The translations under genes and the position numbers were made by a program. A DNA stretch of 59,033 nucleotides from Patulibacter minatonensis DSM 18081 (GTDB lineage Bacteria > Actinomycetota > Thermoleophilia > Solirubrobacterales > Solirubrobacteraceae). Of this stretch, positions 25,123 to 33,258 are shown piece by piece. The number at the start of each line of letters is the position of its first letter. The first letter of the stretch is position 1. Below the pieces are notes generated by a model. That model saw nothing but the letters and a program-made list of their open reading frames with translations, ran no database searches and was not told the origin of the DNA. The stretch lies in contig NZ_KI912613.1 in the NCBI RefSeq assembly GCF_000519325.1, positions 1,946,090-2,005,122 on the forward strand, given 5' to 3'.

Positions 25123-26657
25123 GCGAGCGCCTCCAGGGCCTCCGCGGCACGGTCTCCGGACCGCGGGTCGTCGTCGCCCGACCCGGGTGCGGCGGGGCCT
25201 CCGGGGCCGTCGCCCGCGGCGTCGGCCTCGCGCTTGCGCCGACGCTCGACCGTCATGAGGATGAACGCGGGGATCAGCGCGACGATCGTCACGCCGATGA
25301 CCCACCAGTAGACGTCGCCGAACGCCCCCGCCAGCGCCGCCTTGTCGGCGGCCCGGCTGCCGAGGTCCTCGGTGTTGCGCTGCAGGACGACCGTCAGGAC
25401 CGCGACGCCGATCGAGCCGCCGACGCGCTGGAGCGTGTTCAGCTGCGGGGACGCGTGGTTGATCTCCGACGGCTTCAGGACCGAGAAGGCCGCGGTCATC
25501 GCGGGCATCATCGAGAGGCCGACGCCGAGCCCGCGGACGACCATCGCGGCGCTCGTCAGGCCGTACGACGTGTTCTCGGTCAGCAGCATGAACGGGACCG
25601 TCGCCAGCGCCGTGATCGAGACGCCGATCACGGTCAGGCGGCCCGCGCCGAAGCGCTCCGTGAGGCGACCGGAGAGGCCCATCGCGACCATCGCGCCGAC
25701 GCCCTGGGGGCCGACGAGGAGGCCCGTCGAGATCGCGCCCTGGCCGCGCACCTGCTGGAAGTACAGCGGGATGATCACCATCGCGCCGAACAGCGCGGCG
25801 CCGAGCGCGAACGTCGTCAGCGACGCCGCGGCGAACGCGCGGTTGCCGTAGAGCCGGACGTTCAGGAGCGGGTTGGGGATCCGCAGCGCCCGCGCGACGA
25901 ACAGCGCGACGAGGACGAGCCCGAGGACGATCGGCAGCACGACGTGGACCGAGCCGAGGTCCTTCGTGGCGGTCTCCGCCAGGCCGTAGGTGACGGCGGT
26001 GACGCCGACCGCGACGAGGCCGAGGCCGATCGCGTCGAGCTTGCCGGCGGCCTCCGGGGCCGCCTCGTCCTTCGGCAGGAGGCGCATCGTCGCGAACACG
26101 GCGAGGACGCCGATCGGGACGTTGACGAGGAAGATCGACTCCCAGCTCACGTGCTCGAGCAGCAGTCCGCCGATGGTCGGCCCGAAGACCGGCGCCAGGA
26201 CGATCGGCACGCCGATGAAGCTCATGATCCGCGCGAGGTTCTGCGGTCCGGCGGCACGGACGAGGATCATCTGGCCGACCGGCATGATCATGCCGCCGCC
26301 GATGCCCTGGAGCACGCGGAACGCGATCAGCGACCCGCTCGACCACGCGAGCCCGCAGAGCGCCGAGCCCACGGTGAAGATGATCAGCGAGACGACGTAG
26401 AGGCGCCTGGCACCGAACCGCGTCGACGCCCAGCCGGTGATCGGGATCACCGCCGCCAGCGAGAGCAGGTAGCCCGTGGCCACCCACTGGATGTCGCTCA
26501 GCGGCGAGTTCAGGTCCCGCGACAGCGTGTCGAGCGCGACGTTGACGATCGTCGTGTCGAGCACGGACATGATCGCGCCGAGCACGATCACGACGGCGAT
26601 CTTCTTGACGTGGGGCTCGATCGGCGCGGGGCGCGCCTTCGCGGCGGTGGTGGACAT
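25119..26657 (-). CDS. DHA2-family MFS multidrug exporter (EmrB/QacA type)
   Basis: A 512-residue transporter with about 14 membrane helices. Family motifs include LDTTIVNVALDTLSRDL in helix 1, GWASTRFGARRLY in loop 2-3 and GPTIGGLLLEHVSWESIFLVN (motif C/5 region). It would export toxic hydrophobic compounds using the proton gradient. The ATG at 26657 has an AGGAG site; an upstream in-frame ATG at 26708 lies inside the candidate operator region and is unlikely. Co-operonic with the MarR gene. Confidence 0.93.
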   Translation of the reverse strand: MSTTAAKARPAPIEPHVKKIAVVIVLGAIMSVLDTTIVNVALDTLSRDLNSPLSDIQWVATGYLLSLAAVIPITGWASTRFGARRLYVVSLIIFTVGSALCGLAWSSGSLIAFRVLQGIGGGMIMPVGQMILVRAAGPQNLARIMSFIGVPIVLAPVFGPTIGGLLLEHVSWESIFLVNVPIGVLAVFATMRLLPKDEAAPEAAGKLDAIGLGLVAVGVTAVTYGLAETATKDLGSVHVVLPIVLGLVLVALFVARALRIPNPLLNVRLYGNRAFAAASLTTFALGAALFGAMVIIPLYFQQVRGQGAISTGLLVGPQGVGAMVAMGLSGRLTERFGAGRLTVIGVSITALATVPFMLLTENTSYGLTSAAMVVRGLGVGLSMMPAMTAAFSVLKPSEINHASPQLNTLQRVGGSIGVAVLTVVLQRNTEDLGSRAADKAALAGAFGDVYWWVIGVTIVALIPAFILMTVERRRKREADAAGDGPGGPAAPGSGDDDPRSGDRAAEALEALA

Positions 26658-26672
26658 CGGTGCTCCTGATCC

Positions 26673-26720
26673 TTCGGTGCCGAAACTTCGTTCCCGAAAG
26701 ATTAGCAAGCAAATGACTTG
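26673..26720 (-). promoter_or_regulatory. Palindrome-rich promoter region of the efflux/MarR operon
   Basis: Three inverted repeats occur within 48 bp upstream of the transporter: TTCGG-TG-CCGAA (26673-26684), TTCG-TTCC-CGAA (26687-26698) and CAAG-N7-CTTG (26706-26720). The last lies in an A+T-rich patch. These are candidate sites for the operon's own MarR protein. Confidence 0.45.
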
Positions 26721-26745
26721 GCGCGTAGACGCTCGCCGCGACGCG

Positions 26746-27366
26746 TCAGGCGTCGTCGTCCTCCCGCGGGTCCGCGGGCTCGAGGTCGACGGAGCGCAGG
26801 AGGCCCTCGACGCCCCGGTCGAACGTCCGGCGAGCGAGGTCCGGATCGTCGAGGGAGCCGGCGGTCATCGCGCCGTCGCGGAGCATCACGAAGTGCCGGG
26901 CGGCGTTGCCCGGGAGTCGGTGGCCGGCCTGCTCGAAGCCCCGCCGCACGAGGTCGAGGTACCAGCGGCGGTGCTCGGCGACGACGCGTCGCACCGGGCT
27001 CCCGGGGTCCTCGAACTCGGATGCCGCGTTCACGAACGCGCAGCCGCGGAAGCCGGGTCGGGCGGTCTGGGCGGTGACGTCCCGGCCGAGGGCGCGGACC
27101 AGCTCGCGGCCCCAGTGATCGTCCTCCAGGGTCGCGGCGCCCGCGGCGATCGCGTCGTGCACGCCGTCGAGGTAGGCGACGACGAGGTCCTCCTTCGTCG
27201 GGAAGTGGCGGTAGAAGGTCGCGAGGGTCACCCGGCCGGCGGTGACGATCCGGTTGACGCCGACGCTGCCGATCCCCTCGGCGTAGAAGAGCCCCGATGC
27301 CGCGGCCAGCAGACGCTCGCGGGCCTCGGAGCGCTTCGCAGGGCGGGGCTCGGGCGGGGTGGACAT
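26746..27366 (-). CDS. TetR-family transcriptional regulator
   Basis: A 206-residue repressor. The N-terminal HTH spans about 13-62 (LLAAASGLFYAEGIGSVGV, then TLATFYRHFPTKEDLVVAY), followed by an all-helical ligand/dimerisation domain containing GCAFVNAASEF, as in the AcrR/YcdC-like group. TAGGAT lies exactly 6 nt before the ATG, so the mRNA is leaderless. It is divergent from a membrane-protein gene, and the 148-bp gap has two closely similar palindromes. Confidence 0.92.
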   Translation of the reverse strand: MSTPPEPRPAKRSEARERLLAAASGLFYAEGIGSVGVNRIVTAGRVTLATFYRHFPTKEDLVVAYLDGVHDAIAAGAATLEDDHWGRELVRALGRDVTAQTARPGFRGCAFVNAASEFEDPGSPVRRVVAEHRRWYLDLVRRGFEQAGHRLPGNAARHFVMLRDGAMTAGSLDDPDLARRTFDRGVEGLLRSVDLEPADPREDDDA

Positions 27367-27372
27367 GACGCC

Positions 27373-27378
27373 ATCCTA
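27373..27378 (-). promoter_or_regulatory. Leaderless -10 hexamer of the TetR gene
   Basis: TAGGAT (minus strand) is exactly 6 nt upstream of the ATG at 27366, and just downstream, in transcription terms, of the palindrome at 27389-27402. Confidence 0.6.
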
Positions 27379-27388
27379 CCCGCAAGAG

Positions 27389-27402
27389 AGAGCGATCGCT
27401 CT
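27389..27402. promoter_or_regulatory. TetR operator 1 (AGAGCGATCGCTCT)
   Basis: A perfect 14-bp palindrome immediately upstream of the TetR gene's -10 box, where binding would block its transcription. On the plus strand it overlaps the start of TTGACA (27402-27407), a -35 candidate for the divergent gene. Confidence 0.65.
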
Positions 27403-27444
27403 TGACACGATCGTCGAGGCGTGGTTGGCTTCCGTCCACAAGAG

Positions 27445-27462
27445 AGAGAGCGATCGTTCTCT
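27445..27462. promoter_or_regulatory. TetR operator 2 (AGAGAG-CGATCG-TTCTCT)
   Basis: An 18-bp near-palindrome with one mismatch, sharing the GCGATCG core and flanking AGAGAG with operator 1. It lies 56 bp downstream of operator 1 and 53 bp before the membrane-protein ATG. Confidence 0.6.
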
Positions 27463-27514
27463 TTCCTCCTGGGACGCGATCTTCGCGCCCCGCATCCGAC
27501 CACGAGAGCCACGC

Positions 27515-28084
27515 ATGTCCATCCCCGTCACCGCCGGCCGTCCGGCGCCCGCCCTGTCCTCGCCCCGCCGGATCGCCGTCGGACGAGCCGTCCTCGCCCT
27601 CCTGTGGGCCGCCGCCGTGGTGCTCGCCGTCGGCGGCGAGGCGCCGCGCACCGACTCCGACGTCCCGGTGGCGGCCGCGGTCCTCCTCGCGACCTACCCG
27701 CTGATCGACGTCGTCGCGTCGCTCCTGAGCGCCGGCGCAGGGGCGGGGGACCGCGTCCTGCGCCTCAACGCCGCGATCAGCGCGGTGGCGGTGGTGGCCG
27801 TCGGCGTCGCGGCCCTGGGGTCCGACGCCGGGGCGACCCTGGCGGCGTTCGGTGCGTGGGCGGCGGTCTCGGGTGCGCTGCAGCTCGGCGTCGCGGTCCG
27901 CGACCGTGCCCGCGGACGGCAGCTGCCGATGATGGTCAGCGGCGGCGTGTCGACCGTGGCCGGGCTGATGTTCGTCGCGGCGTCGTCGCGCACCGATGCC
28001 GACCTCGCCACGCTCGGCGGCTACATGGCCGCCGGGGCGGTCCTCTACCTCGTCTGGACCGCCCGCGGCACGTCGGCGCGGTAG
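27515..28084 (+). CDS. Six-helix membrane protein (DUF308/HdeD-like)
   Basis: A 189-residue protein with about six membrane helices at 22-40, 51-70, 80-100, 105-121, 139-155 and 165-182. The pattern of paired short helices with Gly-rich segments resembles DUF308/HdeD-like proteins, whose role is unclear. It is the evident target of the divergent TetR regulator, given the two operators between them, so it may respond to the same small molecule. Confidence 0.75.
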   Translation: MSIPVTAGRPAPALSSPRRIAVGRAVLALLWAAAVVLAVGGEAPRTDSDVPVAAAVLLATYPLIDVVASLLSAGAGAGDRVLRLNAAISAVAVVAVGVAALGSDAGATLAAFGAWAAVSGALQLGVAVRDRARGRQLPMMVSGGVSTVAGLMFVAASSRTDADLATLGGYMAAGAVLYLVWTARGTSAR

Positions 28085-28114
28085 GCCCGGATCAGCTGCG
28101 CGACGGCCCGCCGG

Positions 28115-29911
28115 TCAGCCGCGCGGCGCCCGCGCCGGCCCGATCGCCCGGCGCGCGGGCCGCAGCGACAGGGCGCGCGGGAACGGGACGCTGGGCAGGC
28201 GGATCTGGCCCTCGACGAGCATCGCCGCCCACATCGTGCGGAGCTGCGCGGTGCGGCCGTCGTAGAGCATGTAGCGCGGGACCCAGGCCGGGTCGAACTT
28301 CTTGTTGAAGCGGTACAGGCGCTCGATCTGGAAGTAGCGGTCGAGGAACTTCACGACCGGGCCCATCGTGCGCTCCCAGCGGGTGCGGGGCTCGTGGATC
28401 CACTGTCGGTAGGCGGCGAAGTTCAGCGAGACGCGCTCCATGCCCCGCGCCTTCGCCTCCTCGATCATCTTCACGACGAGGAAGTCGACGACGCCGTTGG
28501 GCAGGCCGCGCTCGTGCGGCGTGGAGGACAGCGACCAGTTGCCGCCGGCGGGGCTCGGGACGACGTGGATCAGCGCCCGGACGCGACCGTCGGCGTCCCG
28601 CGCGAGCACGGCGAGGGAGTCGGCGGAGGCGGCGTCGGCGAGCGGCATCTCCATGCAGAAGCCGTGGGCCTCCTTCTCGCCCCAGGCGGTGATCACGGCG
28701 GCGACGTCGGCGCGCGTGGCGGTGTCCATGTCGCCGATCCGCACGACCTCCGACGTGTAGCCCTCCCGCTCGACGCGCCCGACGGCCTGGCGGACCTTCT
28801 TCAGCGGGCGGCCCTTCGTCGTGAAGCTCGCGACGTCGATCATCGCCTCGTCGCCGATGTACATCGCCTTCATGCGGGTGCGGCCGCAGACGCGGTCGGC
28901 GAGCTCCTGCCCGGCGCAGAGGACGGCCATCCGGACGTCGTGGTGGTCGGCGATCCCGCGGAGCTCGTCGAGGAGCTCGTCGACGGCGTCGTCGGGACCG
29001 CTCGGGGCGCCGCCGACGAAGAGCACGCCGGCGCGGATCGAGAACGTGCCGGCCGCGCGGCCGTCGGCGGTCACGTGCGGGATCACGTCGGTCCGGCGCG
29101 CGAAGCCGCTGAGGGTGTCGGTGCCGTGGCGGGCGATGACCGCGCCGGCGCGCTCGCGGGCGCCGTAGTCGGCGTCGACCGGCGGGCGGCGGAAGAGCAG
29201 GACCAACGCGAGGAGGAGCGTCATCAGGCCGGTGACGCCGATGGCGCCCGGCAGCCAGCCCATGTGGTGGGGCATCGGCAACGTCGTGTCGCGGGCCAGC
29301 GTCAGGAGCGCGAGGGACTCGTGGACGATCGTGCCGAAGGACGCGTCGCCGCCGTCGCGCCAGGTGACCAGGGCGAGCGCCGCGACGGTGGCGGCGAGCA
29401 CGCCGACGGCCATCCGGGCGATCGTGCCGATCGTCGACGTCCATCGCTCCTGGAGCGGCTCGACGTCGAACGCCCCGCGCGCGCCCCAGAGCACGAGGGC
29501 GACGCCGCCGGTCGCGATGCCGGTGGCGACGTCGAGGCCCTTCACGACGTTCAGGACGGCGAGGATCGCGAGCGAGCCGACGGCGACGTCGAGCGCGCGG
29601 CGGTGGCGCCGGGCGAGGTAGCGGCCAGCCAGCAGCAGCGTGATCCCGACCGGGACCGCGAGCGCGCGGGCCATGTCGGGGACGCCGGCGCCGACGGTCT
29701 CCCGCAGCAGCTCGAGCCGGCCGTCGTCCGACGGGTTCAGCGTCGACGCGAGGTTGGCGAACCCCGACGCCGCGACGGCGACCCCGGCGACGAGCGGCAC
29801 GTGCACGCTGCGTCGCCGCGAGAGGTGCGCCAGGACGGCGAGCACCACGACGATGAGCAGCAGGCCGAGACCGGCGGTGAGCAGATGGGACTGCGACGGC
29901 ACGCGCGGCAT
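28115..29911 (-). CDS. MprF-like membrane protein with DUF2156 aminoacyl-phosphatidylglycerol synthase domain
   Basis: A 598-residue protein. The first about 270 residues hold six or seven membrane helices, and the C-terminal part is DUF2156 (from about 280), ending in the conserved LNFAAYRQWIHE, KFLDRYFQIERLYRFN and KFDPAWVPRYMLY. In MprF and LysX this domain transfers an amino acid from aminoacyl-tRNA to phosphatidylglycerol. Full MprF is about 850 residues with an additional flippase half, so this is a shorter form. The ATG at 29911 is followed directly by the first hydrophobic segment. Confidence 0.85.
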   Translation of the reverse strand: MPRVPSQSHLLTAGLGLLLIVVVLAVLAHLSRRRSVHVPLVAGVAVAASGFANLASTLNPSDDGRLELLRETVGAGVPDMARALAVPVGITLLLAGRYLARRHRRALDVAVGSLAILAVLNVVKGLDVATGIATGGVALVLWGARGAFDVEPLQERWTSTIGTIARMAVGVLAATVAALALVTWRDGGDASFGTIVHESLALLTLARDTTLPMPHHMGWLPGAIGVTGLMTLLLALVLLFRRPPVDADYGARERAGAVIARHGTDTLSGFARRTDVIPHVTADGRAAGTFSIRAGVLFVGGAPSGPDDAVDELLDELRGIADHHDVRMAVLCAGQELADRVCGRTRMKAMYIGDEAMIDVASFTTKGRPLKKVRQAVGRVEREGYTSEVVRIGDMDTATRADVAAVITAWGEKEAHGFCMEMPLADAASADSLAVLARDADGRVRALIHVVPSPAGGNWSLSSTPHERGLPNGVVDFLVVKMIEEAKARGMERVSLNFAAYRQWIHEPRTRWERTMGPVVKFLDRYFQIERLYRFNKKFDPAWVPRYMLYDGRTAQLRTMWAAMLVEGQIRLPSVPFPRALSLRPARRAIGPARAPRG

Positions 29912-30170
29912 GGTGGCAGGGCCGCATGAACGGAGGCTGAGAGCGTCTGGACGCCAGTGGACGGCGTCCTCCGCGGGCGGCGATGTGTGCCGTTCCTCCT
30001 GCTCAGCGGCGGTTTCCTGCACACGACGCCGTGGTCGTGGCGCGTCGGCGGTTGGACGGATGGCGGGGCGCCGCGGCGGGCGGGGTCGGACGCGGCGCGG
30101 CGCCGCACCGCCCCCGCGTCGTCGTCGGCCCCCGGGCACCGCGTCGTCGCGGGCCCGGTCCCGCGGAGGC

Positions 30171-30890
30171 TCAGGGCTTGAACGCCACGCCGCTGAGGCC
30201 GATCTGGGCGGTGCCGTCGGGGCCGGGCCCCGCGGTGAGCAGGCGTCCCGAGGCGGGATCCAGCGCGGCGAACGACGGCGAGGTCTCGTAGTCGCTGCCG
30301 AGCAGCACCTGCTGCTTCTTCGCGCCCTTCGCCTGCGGCGTCCTGGTCGGCGAGCACGTCGAACCAGATGTCGCCGCGCCTGGACGTCCGGACCTTCTTC
30401 GCCTTGCCCAGCGTCGTGCCCCGCATCGGGGCCTGCCACAGGGCCGCGGTCGAGCACGACGTCGGGTTCTTCCGGTACAGCGTGAACCAGGCGGTGCCGT
30501 GGTCCAGCGCGAAGCCGCCGACGAGCAGGCCGTCCCGGGTGGTGGGGAGCTGCGACGTCTTCCCGGTCCGCAGGTCCATGGCGGTGGTGCGGTCCGGAGG
30601 CATGTCGTTCTTGCCGGAGGTCCGGATCAGCGCGACCGGGGTGCCGGCGGCGTTCTTGCCGACCTCGAGCGTCGACGGGGCGGAGATCCCGGACTGCTCG
30701 TTGTAGAAGCCGGTGTCGGGGATCGAGCCCGCCTTCACCGGCGCCCCGTCGGTGCGCCACCAGACGTCGATCGTCAGCTTCTTCGCGCCGGGCTCCAGGT
30801 GCTTCGTCGTCCGCGCCTGGACGCCCTCGCCGGTGGCGACTGCGGCGACGTCGCCGGCGGGCTGCAGCGGCTGCTCGGGTCGACCCGTGG
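30171..30890 (-). pseudogene. Remnant of a repeat-rich extracytoplasmic protein (5' truncated, one frameshift)
   Basis: Protein-like sequence runs from the end of the thioesterase gene (PLQPAGDVAAVATGEGVQAR, then AKKLTIDVWWRTDGAPVK) through DRTTAMDLRTGKTSQLP and CSTAALWQAPM to DIWFDVLADQDA near 30350. The frame then changes and continues as AKKQQVLLGSDYETSPSFAA to a TGA at 30171. No ATG or GTG exists in the first frame upstream of a GTG at 30738, and the preserved sequence extends about 150 bp further upstream, so the 5' end has been lost. The pattern of short DLxTG/LDPASG motifs suggests a beta-propeller-like protein. Confidence 0.6.
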
Positions 30891-30892
30891 GG

Positions 30893-31414
30893 TCAGGTGG
30901 GGGCGGACCCGGGCCCGCCGAGCCCGAGGTACCGCTCGCGCATCCAGCGGGGGAACGCGACGGACCGGCCTTCGCCCACGTGCGCGCAGACGTACGTGGT
31001 GCGGGCCTGCGCGCGGAGCTCGCCGTCGTCCCGGCCGAGGGCGCGGTAGCGGAGCGTCACCGACGAGCGACCGAGGCGCTCGAGGTCGAGCACGACGACG
31101 AGCTCCTCCTCGGCGCGCGCCGACTTCGCGAAGTCGACCTCGGTCTTCACCACGAGGGTCTCGATGCCGCCGCGCATCATGGCCGCGAACCCGCCCAGGC
31201 GGGTCGTGTTCAGCCGCATGTACGTGTCGTCGAAGAGGTCGAGGTACCGCGGGTGCGCGAGCACGCCCTGCGGGTCGCACTCGAGGAACCGCACCCGGAC
31301 GGGCAGCTCGATCGGGCCCGACGCGACGTCGGCGGCCGGCGGCGCCCACGGCGGCGGGGCGTCGGTCAGCGCCGTCGGGAACGCGCCGCCCGGGCCCGCG
31401 ACGGTGTCGCTCAC
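30893..31414 (-). CDS. 4-hydroxybenzoyl-CoA thioesterase (hot-dog) family protein
   Basis: A 173-residue hot-dog-fold acyl-CoA thioesterase. The catalytic segment ECDPQGVLAHPRYLDLFDD holds the family's Asp, followed by FAAMMRGGIETLVVKTEVDF and AQARTTYVCAHVGEGR. The first about 30 residues are a Pro/Ala-rich extension. The GTG start overlaps the lipA stop by 4 bp, so it is co-translated with lipA; it may recycle acyl-CoA or acyl-ACP in the same operon. Confidence 0.88.
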   Translation of the reverse strand: MSDTVAGPGGAFPTALTDAPPPWAPPAADVASGPIELPVRVRFLECDPQGVLAHPRYLDLFDDTYMRLNTTRLGGFAAMMRGGIETLVVKTEVDFAKSARAEEELVVVLDLERLGRSSVTLRYRALGRDDGELRAQARTTYVCAHVGEGRSVAFPRWMRERYLGLGGPGSAPT

Positions 31415-32433
31415 GCGGCGCCGGTGGTGGCCAGCGGCCCGATGCCGGGCCGGTCCTGGTCGATGTGCTCGTCCGCGTGGTAGCTGGAGCGCACCAGCGG
31501 ACCGGCGGCGACGTGGGAGAAGCCGAGCTCCTCCATGCCGATGCGGGCGAGCTCGTCGAACTCCGACGGCTGCCAGTACCGGACGATCGGCAGGTGGTTC
31601 TCCGTCGGTCGCAGGTACTGCCCGATCGTGAGGATGTCGACGTCGACCGCGCGCAGCATCTTCATCGTCTCGACGACCTCCGCGAACGTCTCGCCGAGTC
31701 CGACCATCAGCCCGGACTTCGTCTTCATCCCCGGCCGGCCCATCCCGGACGCGTTCATCTCCGACGCGTTCTTCAGGACGCGGCAGGAGCGGATGAACGT
31801 CGAGCCGCGGCGCGCGACCTGGTAGAGCCGCGGGACGACCTCGACGTTGTGGTTGAAGACGTCCGGACCCGCAGCGATCACCGTCGCCAGCGGCATCTCC
31901 TCACCGCGGAAGTCCGGCGTCAGGGTCTCGATCTTCGTGTCCGGCGACTGGCGGCGGATCTGCTGGATCGTCGCCGCCCAGATGCGGGAGCCGTAGTCGG
32001 GGAGGTCGTCGCGGTCCACCGAGGTGACGACCGCGTGGCGAAGGCCCATCATCGAGATCGACCGGGCCACGCGGGCGGGCTCCAGCGGGTCGTCCCACGT
32101 CGGGGTGCCGGTCATCACGTGGCAGAAGCCGCACCGGCGGGTGCACGTGTCGCCGAGGATCATGAACGTCGCGGTGCCGCGCTCCCAGCACTCCCCGATG
32201 TTCGGGCACGCGGCCTCCTGGCAGACCGTGTTGAGGTTGTTCTCCTTGATCGTGTCGCGCAGCTCGCGGTACTTCGGCGACCCCGGGGCGGGGACCTTGA
32301 ACCACGACGGCTTGCGCTCGCGATAGCCGACGGTCTGGTTGCCCAGCACCTTCGTGACGTCCATCCCGCCCGGCTTCGCCCGCGAACGGGTCTGACGGAC
32401 GGGGAGCTGTGCGCTGGACGGAGCCTCGGACAC
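31411..32433 (-). CDS. lipA: Lipoyl synthase LipA
   Basis: A 340-residue radical-SAM enzyme that inserts two sulfur atoms into octanoyl-lipoyl domains. The auxiliary [4Fe-4S] cluster cysteines are in CQEAACPNIGECW, the radical-SAM cluster is CTRRCGFC, and the C-terminal RSSYHA motif is present. The first about 23 residues are a variable extension. The start is GTG at 32433 with TACGCT 7 nt upstream. It acts with LipB, encoded 75 bp upstream, on the E2 encoded nearby. Confidence 0.96.
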   Translation of the reverse strand: MSEAPSSAQLPVRQTRSRAKPGGMDVTKVLGNQTVGYRERKPSWFKVPAPGSPKYRELRDTIKENNLNTVCQEAACPNIGECWERGTATFMILGDTCTRRCGFCHVMTGTPTWDDPLEPARVARSISMMGLRHAVVTSVDRDDLPDYGSRIWAATIQQIRRQSPDTKIETLTPDFRGEEMPLATVIAAGPDVFNHNVEVVPRLYQVARRGSTFIRSCRVLKNASEMNASGMGRPGMKTKSGLMVGLGETFAEVVETMKMLRAVDVDILTIGQYLRPTENHLPIVRYWQPSEFDELARIGMEELGFSHVAAGPLVRSSYHADEHIDQDRPGIGPLATTGAA

Positions 32434-32508
32434 GCCTTCCAGCGTAGCGCGATGCCCCTGCCGGTCCGGTGGGCACGGTCACGGCTCCCGGACGGTGGTC
32501 GGCGGCGC

Positions 32509-33258
32509 TCAGCCCGCGGCGGTCGCGCGCGCCGCCGCCGCGGCCCGCACCTCGTCGGCGTCCGCGGGGGCGACGTCGACGCCGAGCTCGGCGCCGAGGG
32601 CCACGGCGAACCGCTCGCCGGCCGCGCGCACGGCGGCGGGGCCGTCCAGGGCCGGGTCCTGCTCGAGGTCGGGCGCACCCGTCTCGCGGGCCAGCGAGGT
32701 CATCGGCGCCGTCAGGCCGCACGGGACGACCCACGAGAACGGCGTCAGGTCCGTCACCACGTTCAGGCCGACCCCGTGGGTGGTCACGCCGCGGGAGAGG
32801 TGGAGGCCGATCGAGCCGAGCTTGCGGTCCTCCACCCACACGCCGGTGTACTCGATGCCCTCGTCGTTGCGCCCGCGGGCGTCGACCCCGTCCTCGCGCG
32901 CGAGCACGACCATCGCGCGCTCGAGCGCCCGGACGACGCCGATGACGTCGGCGGTCCCGGCCACGAGGTACCCGACGAGCTGCCCGGGACCGTGGAAGGT
33001 GACCTTCCCGCCGCGGCGGACGTCGACGATCTCGATGCCCCGCTCCGCGTACCAGTCGGCGCCCAGCGGCAGCTCGTCCGGCGTGGCGCGGCGGCCCCGC
33101 GTGTAGACGGCCGGGTGCTCGAGCAGCAGCAGCAGGTCGCCGACCTCGCCGGCGACCCGGGCCTCGCGCAGGCGCTCCTGCAGGTCCAGGGCCTCCGCGT
33201 ACGGGACGCTGCCGAGCCACGCCACGCCGAGCGTGCCGTCGCCGGTGAGGAGGCTCAC
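32509..33258 (-). CDS. lipB: Octanoyl-ACP:protein octanoyltransferase LipB
   Basis: A 249-residue acyltransferase that moves octanoate from ACP to lipoyl-domain lysines. Landmarks are GGKVTFHGPGQLVGY, catalytic Lys in EDRKLGSIGLHLSRGVTTHG and catalytic Cys in VVPCGLTAPMTSL. The C-terminus continues about 50 residues as an Ala-rich helical tail. The GTG start overlaps the stop of the polysaccharide deacetylase gene by 4 bp. Confidence 0.95.
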   Translation of the reverse strand: MSLLTGDGTLGVAWLGSVPYAEALDLQERLREARVAGEVGDLLLLLEHPAVYTRGRRATPDELPLGADWYAERGIEIVDVRRGGKVTFHGPGQLVGYLVAGTADVIGVVRALERAMVVLAREDGVDARGRNDEGIEYTGVWVEDRKLGSIGLHLSRGVTTHGVGLNVVTDLTPFSWVVPCGLTAPMTSLARETGAPDLEQDPALDGPAAVRAAGERFAVALGAELGVDVAPADADEVRAAAAARATAAG

